Assembly (NCBI RefSeq): GCF_900549175.1
Contig: NZ_URNN01000057.1
Coordinates: forward strand, 1-19,057
DNA from: an uncultured Prevotella sp.
GTDB taxonomy: Bacteria > Bacteroidota > Bacteroidia > Bacteroidales > Bacteroidaceae
DNA length: 19,057 nucleotides
Direction of reading: 5' to 3'
Numbering within the stretch: the stretch's first letter is position 1; every line of letters begins with the position of its first letter. Below the pieces are notes generated by a model. The model had not been told where the DNA came from. It did not search any database and saw only the letters and a list, made by a program, of their open reading frames with translations. The position numbers and the translations under genes are program-made. Below, piece by piece: positions 7,799 to 16,844 of this stretch.

Positions 7799-8713
7799 TC
7801 ATTTCATAACGTCCGTTATGGCGTCACGGCACTGCTCCATAAGCCATTTGGGCGTGCTCGTGGCGCCACAGATGCCTACGGTGCGTATGCCCTCAAGCCA
7901 CTCAGGCAGTATCTCGCCGGGGCCTTCGATGAGGTGGCTGTTGGCGTTCACGCGCAGACACTCGTTGAAAAGCACCTTGCCGTTGCTGCTCTTGCGGCCG
8001 CAGACAAAGAGAATGAGGTCGTGGCGGGTGGCAAAGGTGCTGATGTTGGGCATGCGGTTGGCCACCTGACGGCAGATGGTGTCGAAGCTGCGGAATGTGG
8101 CCGAGGGTGAGATGTGGCTCTGTATGTAGTCGATGATGCGGTGGAACTCGTCAAGCGACTTCGTTGTCTGCGAGTAAAGGTAGATGTCGCGGCCGAAGTC
8201 GAGCTTGGCAACATCGTCAAACTGCTCTATCACTATGGCGCGGCTCTCCGTCTGCCCCACAAGTCCGAGCACCTCGGCATGGCCCTTCTTGCCGAAAATC
8301 ACTATTTGGGAGGGAGCCCCCTCCGGCTCCCCCAAGGTGGGAAAGACGGGAGATGTGCCACCCGTGGAACGCGACGATTCATACTGCGCCTTGATGCGGC
8401 GCTGCAACTGCAGCACCACGGGGCACGTGGCGTCTATTATCTCTATATTGTTGCGGCGTGCAAGCTCGTATGTTTCGGGCGGTTCGCCGTGGGCACGCAA
8501 CAGCACTTTCACGTCGTGAAGCCGCCGCATGTCATCGTGGTTGATGGTTATCAGCCCCATGCTGCGCAGACGCTCGCACTCCATACCGTTGTGCACGATG
8601 TCGCCGAGGCAGTAGAGTGTCTTGCCCCCGGCCAGTTCTTCCTCCGCTTTCTTTATGGCAGTGGTCACACCAAAGCAGAATCCGCTGCCGCTGTCGATTT
8701 CTATTTGTAGCAT
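7799..8713 (-). CDS. ispH: 4-hydroxy-3-methylbut-2-enyl diphosphate reductase
   Basis: IspH performs the last MEP-pathway step, reducing HMBPP to IPP and DMAPP with a [4Fe-4S] cluster. The three cluster cysteines are present: Cys13 in GFCFGV, Cys97 in DATCPVV and Cys204 in DTICRQVANR. The substrate histidines are His41 (HNGM), His75 (RAHGE) and probably His145 (KKGHAE). The C-terminal block CGRKSSNGKVLFNEC and GATSTPKWLME are typical. The 304-residue protein is longer than the usual 280-290 because of 22 extra residues, 114-135, between IKAQYES and QIVIFGKKGH (DNA 8309-8374). The extra residues are low-complexity and repeat-derived and fall in a surface-type loop, so activity may be retained. 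The gene is probably co-transcribed with meaB upstream, with a repeat element in the 201-bp gap. No own -7 box was seen. Confidence 0.97.
   Translation of the reverse strand: MLQIEIDSGSGFCFGVTTAIKKAEEELAGGKTLYCLGDIVHNGMECERLRSMGLITINHDDMRRLHDVKVLLRAHGEPPETYELARRNNIEIIDATCPVVLQLQRRIKAQYESSRSTGGTSPVFPTLGEPEGAPSQIVIFGKKGHAEVLGLVGQTESRAIVIEQFDDVAKLDFGRDIYLYSQTTKSLDEFHRIIDYIQSHISPSATFRSFDTICRQVANRMPNISTFATRHDLILFVCGRKSSNGKVLFNECLRVNANSHLIEGPGEILPEWLEGIRTVGICGATSTPKWLMEQCRDAITDVMK
8309..8374 (-). repeat. 66-bp palindromic repeat inserted in frame in ispH
   Basis: These 22 codons translate to SRSTGGTSPVFPTLGEPEGAPS, unlike anything expected in IspH at this point. The DNA contains the dyad GGGAGCC-n6-GGCTCCC (8312-8318 and 8325-8331), extendable to TTGG...CCAA. 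I recall similar GC-rich palindromes as dispersed repeats in Prevotella-type genomes (recollection only). The length is a multiple of three and has no stop in the used frame. Confidence 0.75.
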
Positions 8714-8743
8714 TGTTTCTTAAGAAATTAAAGGATTTTTTCA

Positions 8744-8926
8744 GGAGTTAAGGAGTTAAAGGGAGTTATCGCTCCCTGCGGTCGCTAAGGAGTTAAGCCA
8801 CATGCAGCATAAAGTATAGTTTCTTCGTTCATATACAACTTATATTTAATTAATAGAATGATAATGAAACTTTTATATTGCATTTGGCTTAACTCCTTAA
8901 CTCCATTTTACTCCTTAACTCCTTAA
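8744..8926. repeat. MITE-like inverted-repeat element, copy B
   Basis: Inner arms 8787-8806 and 8879-8898 match as reverse complements at 19 of 20 positions, and both outer flanks carry repeated GGAGTTAA / TTAACTCC. The left arm contains GGGAGTTATCGCTCCCTG (from 8761) followed by CGGTCGCT, the same module as copy A at 1-25. The right arm lacks that module and is a decayed version. The 72-bp AT-rich core differs from copy A, apart from CATAAAG near the left arm. The right end overlaps the meaB stop. Confidence 0.85.
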
Positions 8927-10027
8927 AAAGGCTCCGCCCGCGTTAAAATACCTGTCCAGCAAATCCTTTGCCGCCATGAAACTGGTCTTTTCGCCGGCAA
9001 GAACGATGCGCTCCGCCTCCTGAAGGCGCGCCTGTATGTCGGGATTGTTGTAGAAGTGGCTGCGCAGATGTTCGTTGATACTCTCGTACATCCAGTATTT
9101 GCTCTGCTCGTTACGGCGGTAGTCGAAGTAGCCGTTGGCCTTTACGAAGTCGATATACTCGTACACCATGTCCCAAATATCCTTTATTCCCGTACCGTAG
9201 AATCCGCTGTAACAGAGCACGCGCGGCGTCCATCCGCTCTCCGGCTGCGGGAAGAAATGGAGGGCGTTGCGGAACGATGTGGCCGCCATGTGGCACTTGT
9301 CCACATTCTCTCCGTCGCACTTGTTGATGACAATGCCGTCGCTTATCTCCATAATACCGCGCTTTATGCCCTGCAGTTCGTCGCCCGTACCGGCCAACTG
9401 GATGAGCAGAAAGAAGTCAACCATCGAGTGACAGGCCGTCTCGCTCTGCCCCACACCCACGGTCTCCACGAATATCTTGTCGAATCCGGCGGCCTCGCAG
9501 AGGATGATTGTCTCGCGTGTCTTGCGGGCAACACCGCCCAACGACCCCGCCGAAGGGCTGGGACGGATGAACGACGACGGGTGCTGGGCGAGCTTCTCCA
9601 TGCGTGTCTTGTCGCCAAGGATACTGCCCTTGGTGCGTTCCGAACTTGGGTCGATGGCGAGCACGGCCAACTTGCCGCCGTGTTCCCTGAGCACATGTAT
9701 GCCGAACTCGTCGATGCTGGTCGACTTGCCGGCCCCCGGCACACCGCTGATGCCCACACGTACCGACCGCCCGCTGTGCGGAAGGCACTTCTCTATCACC
9801 TCCTGCGCCTTGGCGCGATGGTCGGGATTGACACTCTCGACAAGCGTTACGGCCTGGCTGAGCACGGTGACGTCACCGCGCAATATGCCTTCCACCATCT
9901 CTGCGGCGGACAACTCGCGCCGGCGGTAACGGTTTCGTTTGAGATACGGATTTATTATCGACGGCTGTTCCACACCGCCATTGACGGTCAGCCCCTTATA
10001 CTCAGCATTGTTTTCCGGATGTTCCAT
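8915..10027 (-). CDS. meaB: Methylmalonyl-CoA mutase-associated GTPase MeaB
   Basis: MeaB is a G3E-family P-loop GTPase that chaperones cobalamin loading of methylmalonyl-CoA mutase and protects the enzyme, supporting propionate production from succinate. The 370-residue protein shows the Walker A motif GVPGAGKS (95-102), AIDPSSERTKGSILGD with the second metal-binding Asp (124 onwards), the Walker B/switch block ETVGVGQSE (188-196) and NKCDG (235-239) as the guanine-specificity motif. The N-terminal 40 residues are a basic, poorly conserved extension. Mutase genes are not in the window. The final residues LRS and the TAA stop come from the repeat element that follows, so the native C-terminus may have been altered. 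No TAnnTTTG box was found in the 130 bp upstream. Confidence 0.95.
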   Translation of the reverse strand: MEHPENNAEYKGLTVNGGVEQPSIINPYLKRNRYRRRELSAAEMVEGILRGDVTVLSQAVTLVESVNPDHRAKAQEVIEKCLPHSGRSVRVGISGVPGAGKSTSIDEFGIHVLREHGGKLAVLAIDPSSERTKGSILGDKTRMEKLAQHPSSFIRPSPSAGSLGGVARKTRETIILCEAAGFDKIFVETVGVGQSETACHSMVDFFLLIQLAGTGDELQGIKRGIMEISDGIVINKCDGENVDKCHMAATSFRNALHFFPQPESGWTPRVLCYSGFYGTGIKDIWDMVYEYIDFVKANGYFDYRRNEQSKYWMYESINEHLRSHFYNNPDIQARLQEAERIVLAGEKTSFMAAKDLLDRYFNAGGAFLRS

Positions 10028-10157
10028 ATTCCTTGATTTTATAAAAAGACGATAGGATTATTTACTCTTACCTCTCCGTTCTTAATTCTTACTCAAAACT
10101 TTATGTAGGTAATCATACCTCTTCACTCATCACTTTTCACTCTTCGTTATTCCCTCT
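10028..10157. other. Spacer with degenerate CTTCACTC repeats
   Basis: TCTTCACTC or TTCACTC recurs at about 10120-10165 (CTTCACTCATCAC, TTCACTCTTCG, TCTTCACTCTTTG), a low-complexity tract at the 3' end of the DUF1573 gene. A short dyad AGGTA-atca-TACCT lies at 10107-10120. No gene and no clear promoter for meaB was seen. Confidence 0.5.
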
Positions 10158-11222
10158 TCACTCTTTGACATTAATCTTTATCACCACCTTCGCCTTGTCC
10201 GGGTCGTTGGTAATCATGAGCACACGAGGTTTGGAACGCTGTTTCTCCAACTCGTCACGCAGGGCGGTAATCTTCAGTTTTGTCGACTCGCCGGGCGTGA
10301 GTTCGCGTTTGCCCAACGTAACTTTCAGGCCGGCCGTGAACATCTGCAGCGACGATATCTTCAAATCGGTACGGCCGTTGTTGGTAATGATTATCTGGCC
10401 GCTCTTCTTCGACTTGCCGTCGAATACGAAATCGAGCGAGTCTGCCGACAGCGACATCTTCGGTCCGTACTGCTTCTGTGCGTCTGTCATGCCGTCGAAG
10501 TTGGGCAGCAGTACCGCCGACACGGGCAGTTCGTTGTCGCTGCTCACCTTCTCGCCGAGATTGCTTGCCACATATACGGACGTTTGGGTGAGCCCGTAAT
10601 CGTGCAACTTCGAGGAATGAAGCATCACCGATATCTTTCCGGAGTGTCCCGGCGACAGCTGCTCGGGCGTGACAATGGCCGAAAGGTAGGGCGGCAGGTG
10701 CATCATCGTGGGTGTGAACACCGTGCTGCCCACATTCATTATATGAATATCCTGCACCGGATTCTCCCCCTTGTTCACATCGTCAAACTCCAATTCGTTG
10801 CGGTCGAGCAGCAAATCGCCCATCGCAAACGGATAAGATGCGGCGTTGTCCTTAAGCTCGGCCATCACGATACCGGTCATGTTGACATACAGCGGCTCCT
10901 TGCTGCCGTTGCTCACTATGCGCATGCTCTTGTCGAAATGGCCGAGCTGGCGCGCGTCGTACGTCAGTTTCATCACAAACTTGTCGCCGGCCGCAATATC
11001 CTTTTTGGGATATTCCACCGCGGTACACCCGCAACTTGTCCTCACATCCGTTATCTTCAACTTGCGGTTGCCCTTGTTGCGCATCTCGAAAACGGCCGTT
11101 ATCGGCCTGTTGTATGCCACAGGTCCGCAGTTGACGGTGGCCTTGGTCACCTGAAGCCGCTGCGCCGACACCGGCAGCATTGCCATCATAAGCAGCGATG
11201 TTATAATTGTCTTCCTGTTCAT
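10158..11222 (-). CDS. DUF1573 domain-containing exported protein
   Basis: The 354-residue product has a signal peptide (MNRKTIITSLLMMAMLPVSA/Q) and the DUF1573 hallmark TSCGCTAVEYPK with Cys64 and Cys66, in an Ig-like/ASH-type fold starting VFEMRNKGNRKLKI. A second similar beta-sandwich (VQDIHIMNVGSTVFTPTM) and a third near the C-terminus (GQIIITNNGRTDLKISSL) suggest three tandem Ig-like modules. The family is very common in Bacteroidetes; its molecular role is unknown. The gene begins 18 bp after the stop of the alpha-2-macroglobulin gene on the same strand, so the two are probably one transcript, and both products are likely periplasmic. The Cys pair could form a disulfide or take part in redox or lipid attachment, which cannot be decided here. 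Confidence 0.9.
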   Translation of the reverse strand: MNRKTIITSLLMMAMLPVSAQRLQVTKATVNCGPVAYNRPITAVFEMRNKGNRKLKITDVRTSCGCTAVEYPKKDIAAGDKFVMKLTYDARQLGHFDKSMRIVSNGSKEPLYVNMTGIVMAELKDNAASYPFAMGDLLLDRNELEFDDVNKGENPVQDIHIMNVGSTVFTPTMMHLPPYLSAIVTPEQLSPGHSGKISVMLHSSKLHDYGLTQTSVYVASNLGEKVSSDNELPVSAVLLPNFDGMTDAQKQYGPKMSLSADSLDFVFDGKSKKSGQIIITNNGRTDLKISSLQMFTAGLKVTLGKRELTPGESTKLKITALRDELEKQRSKPRVLMITNDPDKAKVVIKINVKE

Positions 11223-11240
11223 TTTATAGTATCTGTTTCT

Positions 11241-14200
11241 TTATTTCACAGTTATTGTCTGCGACTTTGCCGTGGCGCGGTACTCCGGAGCGTATGCACA
11301 TCCGGCGGTACACGTGCCCGTTTCGTATGTTCCGGCGCGGTCGATATGATATTCAGTCTCTATGACGCGCCTGCCCTTCGGCATGCGGTCGAAGTAATAG
11401 TTGGTGGTATTGTCCTTTGGCGAGCAGTACATGCCGCTGCGGTAGCCGCTAAACTGTACCACAGGCTCCATGCAGGCGGCACGGCGGTCGACAACCTGAA
11501 CGAAGTCGAGGTCGCGGCTTGCCTCTACGGTGATGCGCACGACGATGCGGTCGCCCACGGAGAGCGCTGCCTTGTCGGCACTCTTGTAAGTCTTGTCTCC
11601 GGTCTTCACCAGCACCTCACGCTTCACGCTTATGCCGCTGCCCGTGCCCTTTATGTCCGATGACTTCTGCATGAACTGGGCGTAGAGAGCACCCCACGAC
11701 GTGCCTTCGGATGTCTTCTCGGCCGTAAACGTCTTTCCCTTCGGCGCGTCGACAACGGTCTTCACATATCCCAGACCGGCCGTGGCCTCGGGCGCGGCGA
11801 GACGTTTTCCGTCGATGGCAAGCACGCTCTGCTCGCGTGCGGCCAGCGCCTTCGTGTTGTCGAAGAGGAACGCATAGACGGCATCGACACTGTTCACAGG
11901 CGTATCCCAGGCCTGGGTGCGCTTCTCCTGAAGCAGCCAGCGGCGCATCTCGTCAACGGTCTGGCGGTCTTCGGGCGTTACTGTGGCTATGGCCTCTATG
12001 GCCGCCACCTCGGTGGGAATACGGTAGTCGCGCCACGAGTACGCCGCACGGCGGGTGTCATAGTAGCGTCCCATCTCTTCGGTGTACACCGTATATTCCT
12101 TCAGGCTCCTCACATACTCGCGGCTCTTCTGCCCCTCTCCGTGCTTGGCAAGGATTATGGCGGTAAGCGCCTTCTCGTACATGGTCTGCCCGGCGATGTC
12201 TTTCTTCAGCAGGGCGATGAGATAGTTGCATGCCGACTGCACCGATGCCGACCGGCTGCGGCCGTCGACGGCCCTGAGATAAAGGTACTGCAGCGTCGTG
12301 ACACCGGGGAACGAGGGCTTCACGCCCTTGCGTTCGTCCTTCCTCATCCGCTCCACGTCCTTCACAATCTCCTTGTCCATATAGCCTATGGCCGACGCGA
12401 GCATCTTCTTTGTGGCCTGCTGCGTGCCCGTCATACTGTTCAGACGGACGAGCGTCTGGGCGATCTCCACCGTCATGTACATGCTTCCGTCCATGCCCGG
12501 GCACCAGCTCCACGAACCGTCGGACAGCTGCAGCCGGGCCAGTTTGTCTGCGGCCATGGCACTGCGGTTGGCCGTCATCGACTCGTTGAAGAAGTCGGCG
12601 AGCCGCTGTTTCTGCTCCGTCTCGCGGCCGGCATCGGCCACCCACGGCGTCTCAGCAAGCACGATGTCCTTCAGCGGGGCGTTCTTTTCGAGACTGCTCA
12701 TGAGCGAAGTCTCCGTGCTGCGCTCCATACGCCAGCGGTCGAAGGTGGTCTTCACTGCGGGATTTGCGCCCACAATGCTTCCGGCTATGGTGTTGGCGTA
12801 GAGCGCCGTGGCCTGCTCGACGGCGTTGTCATCGCGCGGCGTGCCCATCGAAGGCAGCGCCTGCACCATCATCCAGGCCGGATTGTTGGTGTATTCCACC
12901 GTCAGACGGCCGTTGCGGCTCTTGGCGGGGAACAGTTTCGATATGTCAACCGTCTTCGTGCCCGGCCCGTTCTGAGTGAACGGCACCGTCACCGTCACCT
13001 GCTCCGCGTCGGGGAGTATCGGAAGATAGTGCTGCTCGCCGTCGCTGAAGGTCTTGCCGGCAGCGGTGATGCGGCACACCAGCAGACTGTGTGCGCCGTC
13101 GGGCGTATAGCTGAACTTGACAACAGCCGTGCTGTCGGGGCTGACATTGAAGTCGGACGACTGCGAATAAACCTCGCGGTCGGTCTCCGGGTCGACAAGA
13201 ACCATGCGTGCCTTGCCCCGGGCCGCAGCCGTTCCGGTGTTGAAGATGCGGGCCTGTATCTGCGCCTTGTCGCCCACGCGGACGAAGCGCGGCACATTGG
13301 GCTGCACCATAACCTCCTTTGCCGCCACGGCCTCGCCGCCGATGATGCCGCTCATCATGTCGGCCGTGTGGGCCATTCCGATGAACCGCCACGTCGTGAG
13401 CGAGCCCGGCAGGGTGAACGAGAGGCTCACCGTACCGTCCTTGTCGGCAAGCAGAGCCGGATAGAAGAACGCCGTCTCGTCAAGATTCTCGCGCATCTGC
13501 ACCTCCTGACCGCCAACACCGGCACCTTCATCCGCAGCGTCGGCCGCGGCCTCCTCGGTCTCCTGCCAGGCTGGCGCGCCGTTCCTCATCTTGAGTCCGC
13601 CTATTGTTCCTCCCGACGCAGCCATTACCGGAGCATAATCGGCCATATCGGCCTTGGCGGCAACCTTCACCTCACGCAACACAGCAGATTCCTTATACAT
13701 CTTCCGGCTCTCCGCCATCGTTGTCATCACCTGCCCGAATCCGTAATACGAACCCGGGAAAAGACTGTGGTCGAAGCGGCTCGGGGCAAACGCCTTCCAC
13801 GAAAGCGACTTCCACGAGGCCGTGCCGTAGAACGACTCTCCGTGCTGATAAGGCATCGTCAGGTACATATACGGCACATTGAGCCACACCGAGGGGCTGA
13901 AATGCCAGTCGTGGCGGGCTATCTGGTCGAGCGACTTGTCGTAGAGCGTGGCCATGAGCTGCGCGTCGGCGGGCGTTCCGTCGGGTTTGAGCACGGTCAT
14001 GCGCCACTCCTCTTTCTGCCCGGGAGTGAGACGGTCGCGGAACGTTGTCCACTTCATCTTCAGCTGTTTGTCGGGAACAGGGCGCCGTATGGTGACATTA
14101 TATGTATGGCACTCGCCGTTCTTTACCCACGCAAACACCATGGACAAGCCGTTACCGTACTCCTCTCTGTATGTAAACTTGCGGTTTATCAAGGCATTGC

Positions 14201-16844
14201 TGATGTCGGTGCGGCCGCTCTCAACGATGGTGTTGCCCGACACAATGGTGTAGATGACGTGCACATCCTTGTCCGACGAGCCCAGCTGAAGCGTCACGGG
14301 GCTGCCGTCGCGGGGGAACGACTCCGCCGAAACGTAGAACCAGTCGCGGGTGTCGGCGGGCGGCACGGTGTCGTCAAGTCCGAAAACGACGAAGTCCTGC
14401 TCCAGCGTGTCGGTCTCGCATACGGCCACAAGCCGGTGCCTGCCTGAGGCAAGCCGCCCGTCAAAGGCGAAGGCATTGCCCGTGCGGGCGTTCTTCCATT
14501 CGCCGTCGCCTATGCGGAAACGCACGTCGGCATCGACATTTATGCCCGCCGCATTGCGCAGGGTGAACGTCAGCGTCTTCAGGCTGTCGGCCAGAATCTT
14601 CTCCGGAACATCGCTCGTGAGCACTGTGGTGCGGTTGCCGAGCGGTATGCTCATGCTCCCGCTGTGACTCTCGCCGCCCATGTCTGTAACGTCGGCATCA
14701 ACCACGAAGTTGTAGAACACCGGCAACTTGCGGTTTGCAGCAGCCACGGCATCGTCGGGCAGCACCACCGGCACGTCGACGGCGAAAGCTCCGTCGGCTC
14801 CCGTCGTGGCAGTTCCGCTAAATACTGTCTCGCCCGAAGCGGGATAATATGATGACGACATTCTGTCGTACATGCTGCAACAGCGCCACCACAACGCCAC
14901 GTTGCGCCTTACGGTATACCGCACCGCTGCGCCCTGCACCGGCACGCCGGCGTATGTCAAGGCCTTAGCCCTGACCGTCAGGGTGTCGCCGTTCTTGTAC
15001 TTTTCGTTTATCTCGGGGAACTCAACGCGGAACGTGGGGCGCTTGTATTCCTCCACCCGCACCGATGATGACGAGCCGTTGACCACGACCGTGAACATGC
15101 CGTTGAGCGCGCCCACGGGCAGCGTGAAGTCGGTGGAACAGGTTCCGTACTTGTCGGTGGTGAGCTCGCGCTCCTCCACCACCTTGTGGTTGGCGTCGCG
15201 AAGCACGGCCTTCACCGTCTTTCCCGCCACGGCCTTGTGGTTCACCGCGCCGGCGGGTTCATAGACAACGGCCGCCACGTGCACAGTCTGTCCGGGGCGG
15301 TAGATGCGCCGGTCGGTGAAGATGGAGGTCGACTCGCCGCTCCTTTGGTTTTCACTGTAACGGTAAGCGCCGTAGGCCGTCCACACCGGAGCGGCCTTGT
15401 CCTTGTCTGTATATGCGTATATTTCCTTGCCATAAGCTGCGTTTGCATGCTTGCACACGGCCTCGCCGTTGGCGTCGCACGTCAGCGTGACGGCGGGATC
15501 GGACTGCCGGCGGCCCGTACCCTTCACCCTGACCTTGGCTCCGGGCAGCGGCTGACCGGTAGTGGCGCTCACCACCACATAGCGCATCGAGTCGCCCGGC
15601 AGCGGATTGTACATGCAATAAACGTCGCTCACGTAGTACATGCGGCGCTCGGTAGTAGTGGCCGGCACGGTCTGTAACTCCACCATGTATACGCCCACGG
15701 GCAGTCCTGCGAGCGTCAGCGAGTCGCTGAACGTCTGCCAGTCGGGGCGCGACATGTACGTGCGCACCTGCCGTTTGTCGGGCAGAGCCTTGAGAAGCGG
15801 CTTCAGACGGCGGTAGTCATTGTTGTTGGCGGGCGTTCCGCTATAGTCGCCGCCCACCGCAGCACGGTATACATTCATCGTCAGCGACGTGATGTTGCGC
15901 AGGTTGTCCAGCCGTATCGTCTGACTGACACCCGGCTCCACCTTGCCTTTCTCCATATACGCCGCAAACTGCGACGCCGTGAGTTCGCGTTCGGCATTGC
16001 GCAGATAGTTTGCCCGCTGCCATCCGCCCCACTTGTCGAGGGCGCGGCGTATGAAGGCGACTTTGTCTTCCGCCGTCACGTCGGGGCACTCCTGCATGTA
16101 GTCGTACCGCTCTATGGCCACCTCGCAAGCCACATCGAGGTCGCCGAAGACATGGAGGACGGAGTCGAGTGAGTTGATGTATTCCGACTGCTTGTGGCTC
16201 TTTCCCACTGTCGGCCTGCCGTGGCGCAGCAGCTCGAGGGCCGAAATGCACGTGGCCCGACGCATGCCGGTGGTCTTGTACCAGTTGAGCATGGTCTCAA
16301 AGTCCTCCGTCTCGTAGCCCAAAACACTGAGCATGTCGCCGCCGAAAACAGAGGCGTTGTATCCCTTTTCCACCAGCGGCTCATAGCCGGTGGTCTTTGC
16401 CGCCGCCAGTTTTCCGGGATTTGCCATCGCCAACCGGCGGTAGCGTGCGGCCACGGTGTCGCTCCCCTCGCCCATCCGGCGTGCATTGTCGGTGTATATC
16501 CGGTAGAGCACGGCGGCATAGACGGCCTGTGTCACGCCGTCCGCCTCTGTGCGTTGCCTGGCTTCCATCCGCCTTACGGCGGGCATGAGCGAGTCGGGCG
16601 ACACGACGGTCTGCACGGCCATGCCCTTCAGCTCGGCCTTTATCAACTGGCCGTACGCCTTTTCGCCGGCGGCCTTATCAGCTATCTTACGCAGAACGTC
16701 AAGCTGTGTCTTCGGCAGATCCTTCTTTTCTGCCGACCGTTCCTGTGTCCACAATGCCGTGTATGTCTGCGCGGCAACTGCCAGCGGCAGCAACAACATG
16801 GCCGCAAGTGTTATTTTACGTATATTTCGCATGGGAGTTTTCAT
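11241..16844 (-). CDS. Large alpha-2-macroglobulin family protein, thioester-less
   Basis: The 1867-residue protein is exported by a signal peptide ending LLPLAVAAQ. The first 400 residues are a helical region special to Bacteroidetes versions. An MG2-type domain with TDRRIYRPGQTVHVAAVVYEP lies at about 510-530, further MG domains follow, and the alpha-2-macroglobulin block DETAFFYPALL...GSLTTWRFIG lies at about 1121-1160. The toroid (thioester) domain follows. Where trapping macroglobulins have a GCxEQ thioester this one has PRDDNAVEQA (about 1335-1345), so no cysteine is available for covalent trapping. Family knowledge suggests a protease-inhibitor or envelope-defence role in the periplasm; here it must be non-covalent. 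The ATG at 16842-16844 overlaps the hepT stop (ATGA). An alternative start is Met5 (16832). The long frames on the opposite strand are shadows. Confidence 0.93.
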   Translation of the reverse strand: MKTPMRNIRKITLAAMLLLPLAVAAQTYTALWTQERSAEKKDLPKTQLDVLRKIADKAAGEKAYGQLIKAELKGMAVQTVVSPDSLMPAVRRMEARQRTEADGVTQAVYAAVLYRIYTDNARRMGEGSDTVAARYRRLAMANPGKLAAAKTTGYEPLVEKGYNASVFGGDMLSVLGYETEDFETMLNWYKTTGMRRATCISALELLRHGRPTVGKSHKQSEYINSLDSVLHVFGDLDVACEVAIERYDYMQECPDVTAEDKVAFIRRALDKWGGWQRANYLRNAERELTASQFAAYMEKGKVEPGVSQTIRLDNLRNITSLTMNVYRAAVGGDYSGTPANNNDYRRLKPLLKALPDKRQVRTYMSRPDWQTFSDSLTLAGLPVGVYMVELQTVPATTTERRMYYVSDVYCMYNPLPGDSMRYVVVSATTGQPLPGAKVRVKGTGRRQSDPAVTLTCDANGEAVCKHANAAYGKEIYAYTDKDKAAPVWTAYGAYRYSENQRSGESTSIFTDRRIYRPGQTVHVAAVVYEPAGAVNHKAVAGKTVKAVLRDANHKVVEERELTTDKYGTCSTDFTLPVGALNGMFTVVVNGSSSSVRVEEYKRPTFRVEFPEINEKYKNGDTLTVRAKALTYAGVPVQGAAVRYTVRRNVALWWRCCSMYDRMSSSYYPASGETVFSGTATTGADGAFAVDVPVVLPDDAVAAANRKLPVFYNFVVDADVTDMGGESHSGSMSIPLGNRTTVLTSDVPEKILADSLKTLTFTLRNAAGINVDADVRFRIGDGEWKNARTGNAFAFDGRLASGRHRLVAVCETDTLEQDFVVFGLDDTVPPADTRDWFYVSAESFPRDGSPVTLQLGSSDKDVHVIYTIVSGNTIVESGRTDISNALINRKFTYREEYGNGLSMVFAWVKNGECHTYNVTIRRPVPDKQLKMKWTTFRDRLTPGQKEEWRMTVLKPDGTPADAQLMATLYDKSLDQIARHDWHFSPSVWLNVPYMYLTMPYQHGESFYGTASWKSLSWKAFAPSRFDHSLFPGSYYGFGQVMTTMAESRKMYKESAVLREVKVAAKADMADYAPVMAASGGTIGGLKMRNGAPAWQETEEAAADAADEGAGVGGQEVQMRENLDETAFFYPALLADKDGTVSLSFTLPGSLTTWRFIGMAHTADMMSGIIGGEAVAAKEVMVQPNVPRFVRVGDKAQIQARIFNTGTAAARGKARMVLVDPETDREVYSQSSDFNVSPDSTAVVKFSYTPDGAHSLLVCRITAAGKTFSDGEQHYLPILPDAEQVTVTVPFTQNGPGTKTVDISKLFPAKSRNGRLTVEYTNNPAWMMVQALPSMGTPRDDNAVEQATALYANTIAGSIVGANPAVKTTFDRWRMERSTETSLMSSLEKNAPLKDIVLAETPWVADAGRETEQKQRLADFFNESMTANRSAMAADKLARLQLSDGSWSWCPGMDGSMYMTVEIAQTLVRLNSMTGTQQATKKMLASAIGYMDKEIVKDVERMRKDERKGVKPSFPGVTTLQYLYLRAVDGRSRSASVQSACNYLIALLKKDIAGQTMYEKALTAIILAKHGEGQKSREYVRSLKEYTVYTEEMGRYYDTRRAAYSWRDYRIPTEVAAIEAIATVTPEDRQTVDEMRRWLLQEKRTQAWDTPVNSVDAVYAFLFDNTKALAAREQSVLAIDGKRLAAPEATAGLGYVKTVVDAPKGKTFTAEKTSEGTSWGALYAQFMQKSSDIKGTGSGISVKREVLVKTGDKTYKSADKAALSVGDRIVVRITVEASRDLDFVQVVDRRAACMEPVVQFSGYRSGMYCSPKDNTTNYYFDRMPKGRRVIETEYHIDRAGTYETGTCTAGCAYAPEYRATAKSQTITVK

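Noticed and set aside
12141..14447. A 768-codon open frame on the plus strand opposite the macroglobulin gene
   Set aside because: It is His/Arg/Leu-rich with no recognisable domain and mirrors the third-position GC bias of the macroglobulin gene, which has clear family motifs.
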